Shown: positions 63,243 through 64,000 of the stretch, one piece after another | Layout: each line of letters starts with the position of its first letter | Position numbering within the stretch: the stretch's first letter is position 1 | From: Mycolicibacillus parakoreensis | GTDB lineage: Bacteria > Actinomycetota > Actinomycetes > Mycobacteriales > Mycobacteriaceae | Assembly: GCF_022370835.2 (NCBI RefSeq) | Contig: NZ_CP092365.1 | Coordinates: 3,224,001-3,288,000 of the forward strand | Length of the DNA stretch: 64,000 nt | Reading direction: 5' to 3' | Translations under genes and position numbers: made by a program | The notes under the pieces: generated by a model | The model's input: the letters and a program-made list of their open reading frames with translations, nothing else | Database searches by the model: none | What the model was told of the DNA's origin: nothing

Positions 63243-64000
63243 ATGGATGTGCTGCGAACCCCGGAGTCTCGGTTTGCGAACCTGACCGGCTACCCGTTCG
63301 CCCCGCACTACCTCACCGTCGTCGCCGACGACACCGCCCCGGTGCGCCTGCACTACGTCGAGGAGGGCCCGGCCGACGGCGCCCCGATCGTGCTGCTGCA
63401 CGGCGAGCCGACCTGGAGTTACCTGTACCGCACCATGATTCCGCCGCTGGCCGCGGCCGGGTATCGGGTGCTGGCCCCGGACCTGATCGGGTTCGGCCGC
63501 TCCGACAAGCCCACCCGCATCGACGATCACAGCTACCTGCGCCACGTCCAGTGGGTGGCCGCCTGGATGGAGAACCTCGACCTGCGCGACGTCACCCTGG
63601 TGGTGCAGGACTGGGGCTCGCTGATCGGGCTGCGCATCGCCGCCGAGCACGGCGAACGGGTGGCGCGCATCGTGGTGGCCAACGGGTTTTTGCCGACCGC
63701 TGAGCGCCCGGTGCCGTTCGCGTTTCGGGCGTGGCGGGCGTTCGCCCGCTACACCCCGGTGCTGCCGACCGGCCGGCTGGTGACAGTCGGCACCGTGCAC
63801 CCGGTGTCGGCGGCGGTGCGCGCCGGCTACGACGCCCCGTTCCCCGACCGCCGCTATCAGGCCGGGGCGCGCGCCATGCCGCGGCTGGTGCCGACCGACC
63901 CGGACGATCCGGCGGTGCCGGCCAACCGGGCCGCCTGGGAGGTGTTGGGGCGCTGGGACAAACCCTGCCTGGCACTGTTCGGGGCGCGTGATCCGATCCT
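63243..64000 (+). CDS. dhmA: Haloalkane dehalogenase, DhmA-like (3' end outside window)
   Basis: The first 252 codons of an alpha/beta hydrolase are present. [11 protein letters not shown] carries the oxyanion-hole Glu and the halide-side Trp; [14 protein letters not shown] carries the nucleophile Asp and the adjacent Trp that binds halide. The sequence closely follows M. tuberculosis Rv2296/DhmA ([11 protein letters not shown] start, [28 protein letters not shown]). It hydrolyses carbon-halogen bonds to alcohols. ATG 63243 has AGGACGAG upstream. The stop is outside the window. Confidence 0.92.
   Translation, partial: MDVLRTPESRFANLTGYPFAPHYLTVVADDTAPVRLHYVEEGPADGAPIVLLHGEPTWSYLYRTMIPPLAAAGYRVLAPDLIGFGRSDKPTRIDDHSYLRHVQWVAAWMENLDLRDVTLVVQDWGSLIGLRIAAEHGERVARIVVANGFLPTAERPVPFAFRAWRAFARYTPVLPTGRLVTVGTVHPVSAAVRAGYDAPFPDRRYQAGARAMPRLVPTDPDDPAVPANRAAWEVLGRWDKPCLALFGARDPI

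Overview
The window is high-GC actinobacterial DNA and is best explained as a mycobacterium. The FabH matches the mycobacterial enzyme in active-site numbering (Cys122, His258, Asn289). There is a DesA3-type desaturase, a DhmA-type haloalkane dehalogenase, a DUF7159-type protein, deazaflavin-dependent oxidoreductase and MpaB families, and many genes whose start codon lies 6-8 nt after a TANNNT -10 box, which is typical of leaderless mycobacterial transcripts. No tRNA, rRNA or CRISPR array was seen.

Layout. 1-27.9 kb is mostly chromosomal housekeeping and metabolism: a deazaflavin oxidoreductase with its TetR regulator, SelO, DUF2804, an SRPBCC/DUF5995-like protein, a ThrE-type exporter, an FMN-binding glutamate-synthase-like protein, two SDRs with FabH, MpaB with a divergent TetR, a SEC-C protein, a CaiB/BaiF CoA-transferase, thioesterase, methyltransferase, NERD helicase, desaturase and release factor 3. 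A RES-type toxin-antitoxin pair is inserted at 18.4-19.7 kb. From 57.1 kb to the end chromosomal genes return: TesB, a POT transporter, a DUF7159-type protein, a large LPG-synthase-like membrane protein and the dehalogenase.

An accessory (defence) island lies between prfC and tesB, about 27.9-57.0 kb. In order it holds: (i) a Doc-type toxin-antitoxin pair; (ii) a four-gene operon of protein phosphatase, a protein with a macrodomain-like motif, an SbcD-like nuclease and an SbcC/YhaN-like ATPase; (iii) insertion debris, with a RecB-like nuclease fragment cut by an IS3 fragment that is itself cut by a frameshifted IS256 element; (iv) a clearly lower-GC 12-kb block (37.1-49.1 kb) with Vsr endonuclease, a cytosine methyltransferase fused to an endonuclease III-like [4Fe-4S] glycosylase, a MORC-like GHKL ATPase, and a six-gene operon of Z1 helicase, DUF4420 PD-(D/E)XK protein, a second GHKL-like ATPase, an unknown protein and a DUF6339-type protein, closed by a strong terminator; (v) a SNF2/RapA-like helicase plus HelD-like helicase operon; (vi) a small set of unknown genes.

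The most unusual signal is a roughly 120-nt element present three times on the minus strand of the island (29.4, 55.6 and 56.9 kb). It has covarying helices and two pseudoknots with the same topology as the SAM-IV riboswitch. Each copy follows a -10 box and ends 33-34 nt before a start codon of a gene of unknown function. The working hypothesis is a set of SAM-sensing switches that tie island genes to SAM supply, next to a SAM-consuming methyltransferase. The fold is read from the sequence; the ligand and the role are inference.
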